From contig QCXZ01000064.1 of assembly GCA_025024175.1 (NCBI GenBank), forward strand, positions 5,704,001 to 5,768,000: 64,000 bases of DNA. Direction: 5' to 3'. Of this stretch, positions 63,991-64,000 are shown one piece after another. Both the position numbers and the translations under genes were made by a program. This stretch comes from Rhyzopertha dominica. Its lineage: Eukaryota; Arthropoda; Insecta; Coleoptera; Bostrichidae. Under the pieces are notes generated by a model that did not search any database, was not told where the DNA came from, and saw nothing but the letters and a program-made list of their open reading frames with translations. Numbering within the stretch: position 1 is the stretch's first letter; each line of letters begins with the position of its first letter.

Positions 63991-64000
63991 TCCCAGCAGT

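Noticed and set aside
1..64000. Bacterial-type features (operons, Shine-Dalgarno sites, CRISPR arrays, prophage)
   Set aside because: Introns, polyadenylation signals and animal TE families show a eukaryotic insect genome. I found no spaced repeat arrays.
1..64000. tRNA or rRNA genes
   Set aside because: No cloverleaf, or A and B box pair, or rRNA core was noticed by eye. A dedicated scan (tRNAscan, Rfam) would be decisive and was not possible.

Overview
The window reads as draft insect genomic DNA. It is AT-rich, contains scattered N bases and intron-split genes, and is very dense in transposable elements (TEs). The order of insect is not fixed by what I can see; the mix of DD41D mariner-like elements, Penelope-like elements (PLEs) and jockey-type LINEs would fit a beetle or a hemipteran. 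Two host genes are clear and they face each other tail to tail. On the plus strand, 38513-56507 holds an eight-exon divergent alpha-type nicotinic acetylcholine receptor (nAChR) subunit. On the minus strand, 59068-62338 holds the last three exons of a scribbler/brakeless (ZNF608/ZNF609-type) regulator whose upstream exons lie beyond the right edge.

Left part (1-38500): I see no host gene with certainty. It is a layered deposit of TEs: jockey-type LINE relics, several DD41D elements (786-2535, 3199-5759, 13130-15780, 32999-34418), single DD34D and DD37E relics, PLEs with reverse transcriptase and GIY-YIG endonuclease (12070-12985, 22850-23590, 27880-28440, 28500-29100, 29816-31250), an RTE-like LINE (26395-27870), two degenerate copies of insect multicopy transposase-like genes (6400-8100 and 16840-18000), a 2.1 kb near-perfect inverted repeat (18264-20345), and a 1.24 kb element carrying a THAP-domain coding piece (21465-22702) that recurs inverted inside the receptor gene. 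Nesting is frequent: a LINE inside one DD41D element, a LINE and a Harbinger-type MITE inside another, a DD41D element inside a LINE, and a 129-bp hammerhead-bearing insertion inside a LINE. A GC- and CpG-rich island lies at 11384-11960.

Middle part (38500-56700): the receptor gene. Exon borders are supported by GT-AG sites and compatible phases throughout, including the 45-bp and 110-bp exons typical of nAChR genes. All ligand-binding aromatic landmarks and the YxCC motif of alpha subunits are present, but the pore helix is very unusual and the last exon needs a one-base frame correction. Its introns hold DD41D elements, antisense jockey LINEs, a PLE fragment and foldback elements.

Right part (56700-64000): a short intergenic stretch, then the minus-strand scribbler-like gene. 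One of its introns is filled by a tandem array of about 100-bp units that carry a reverse-transcriptase motif ([11 protein letters not shown]) and run up to the splice donor. The next intron has three diverged 400-bp tandem units and a palindromic MITE.

TE coordinates are approximate except where terminal repeats or target-site duplications are quoted. Family calls rest on motif recognition by eye, without database searches.
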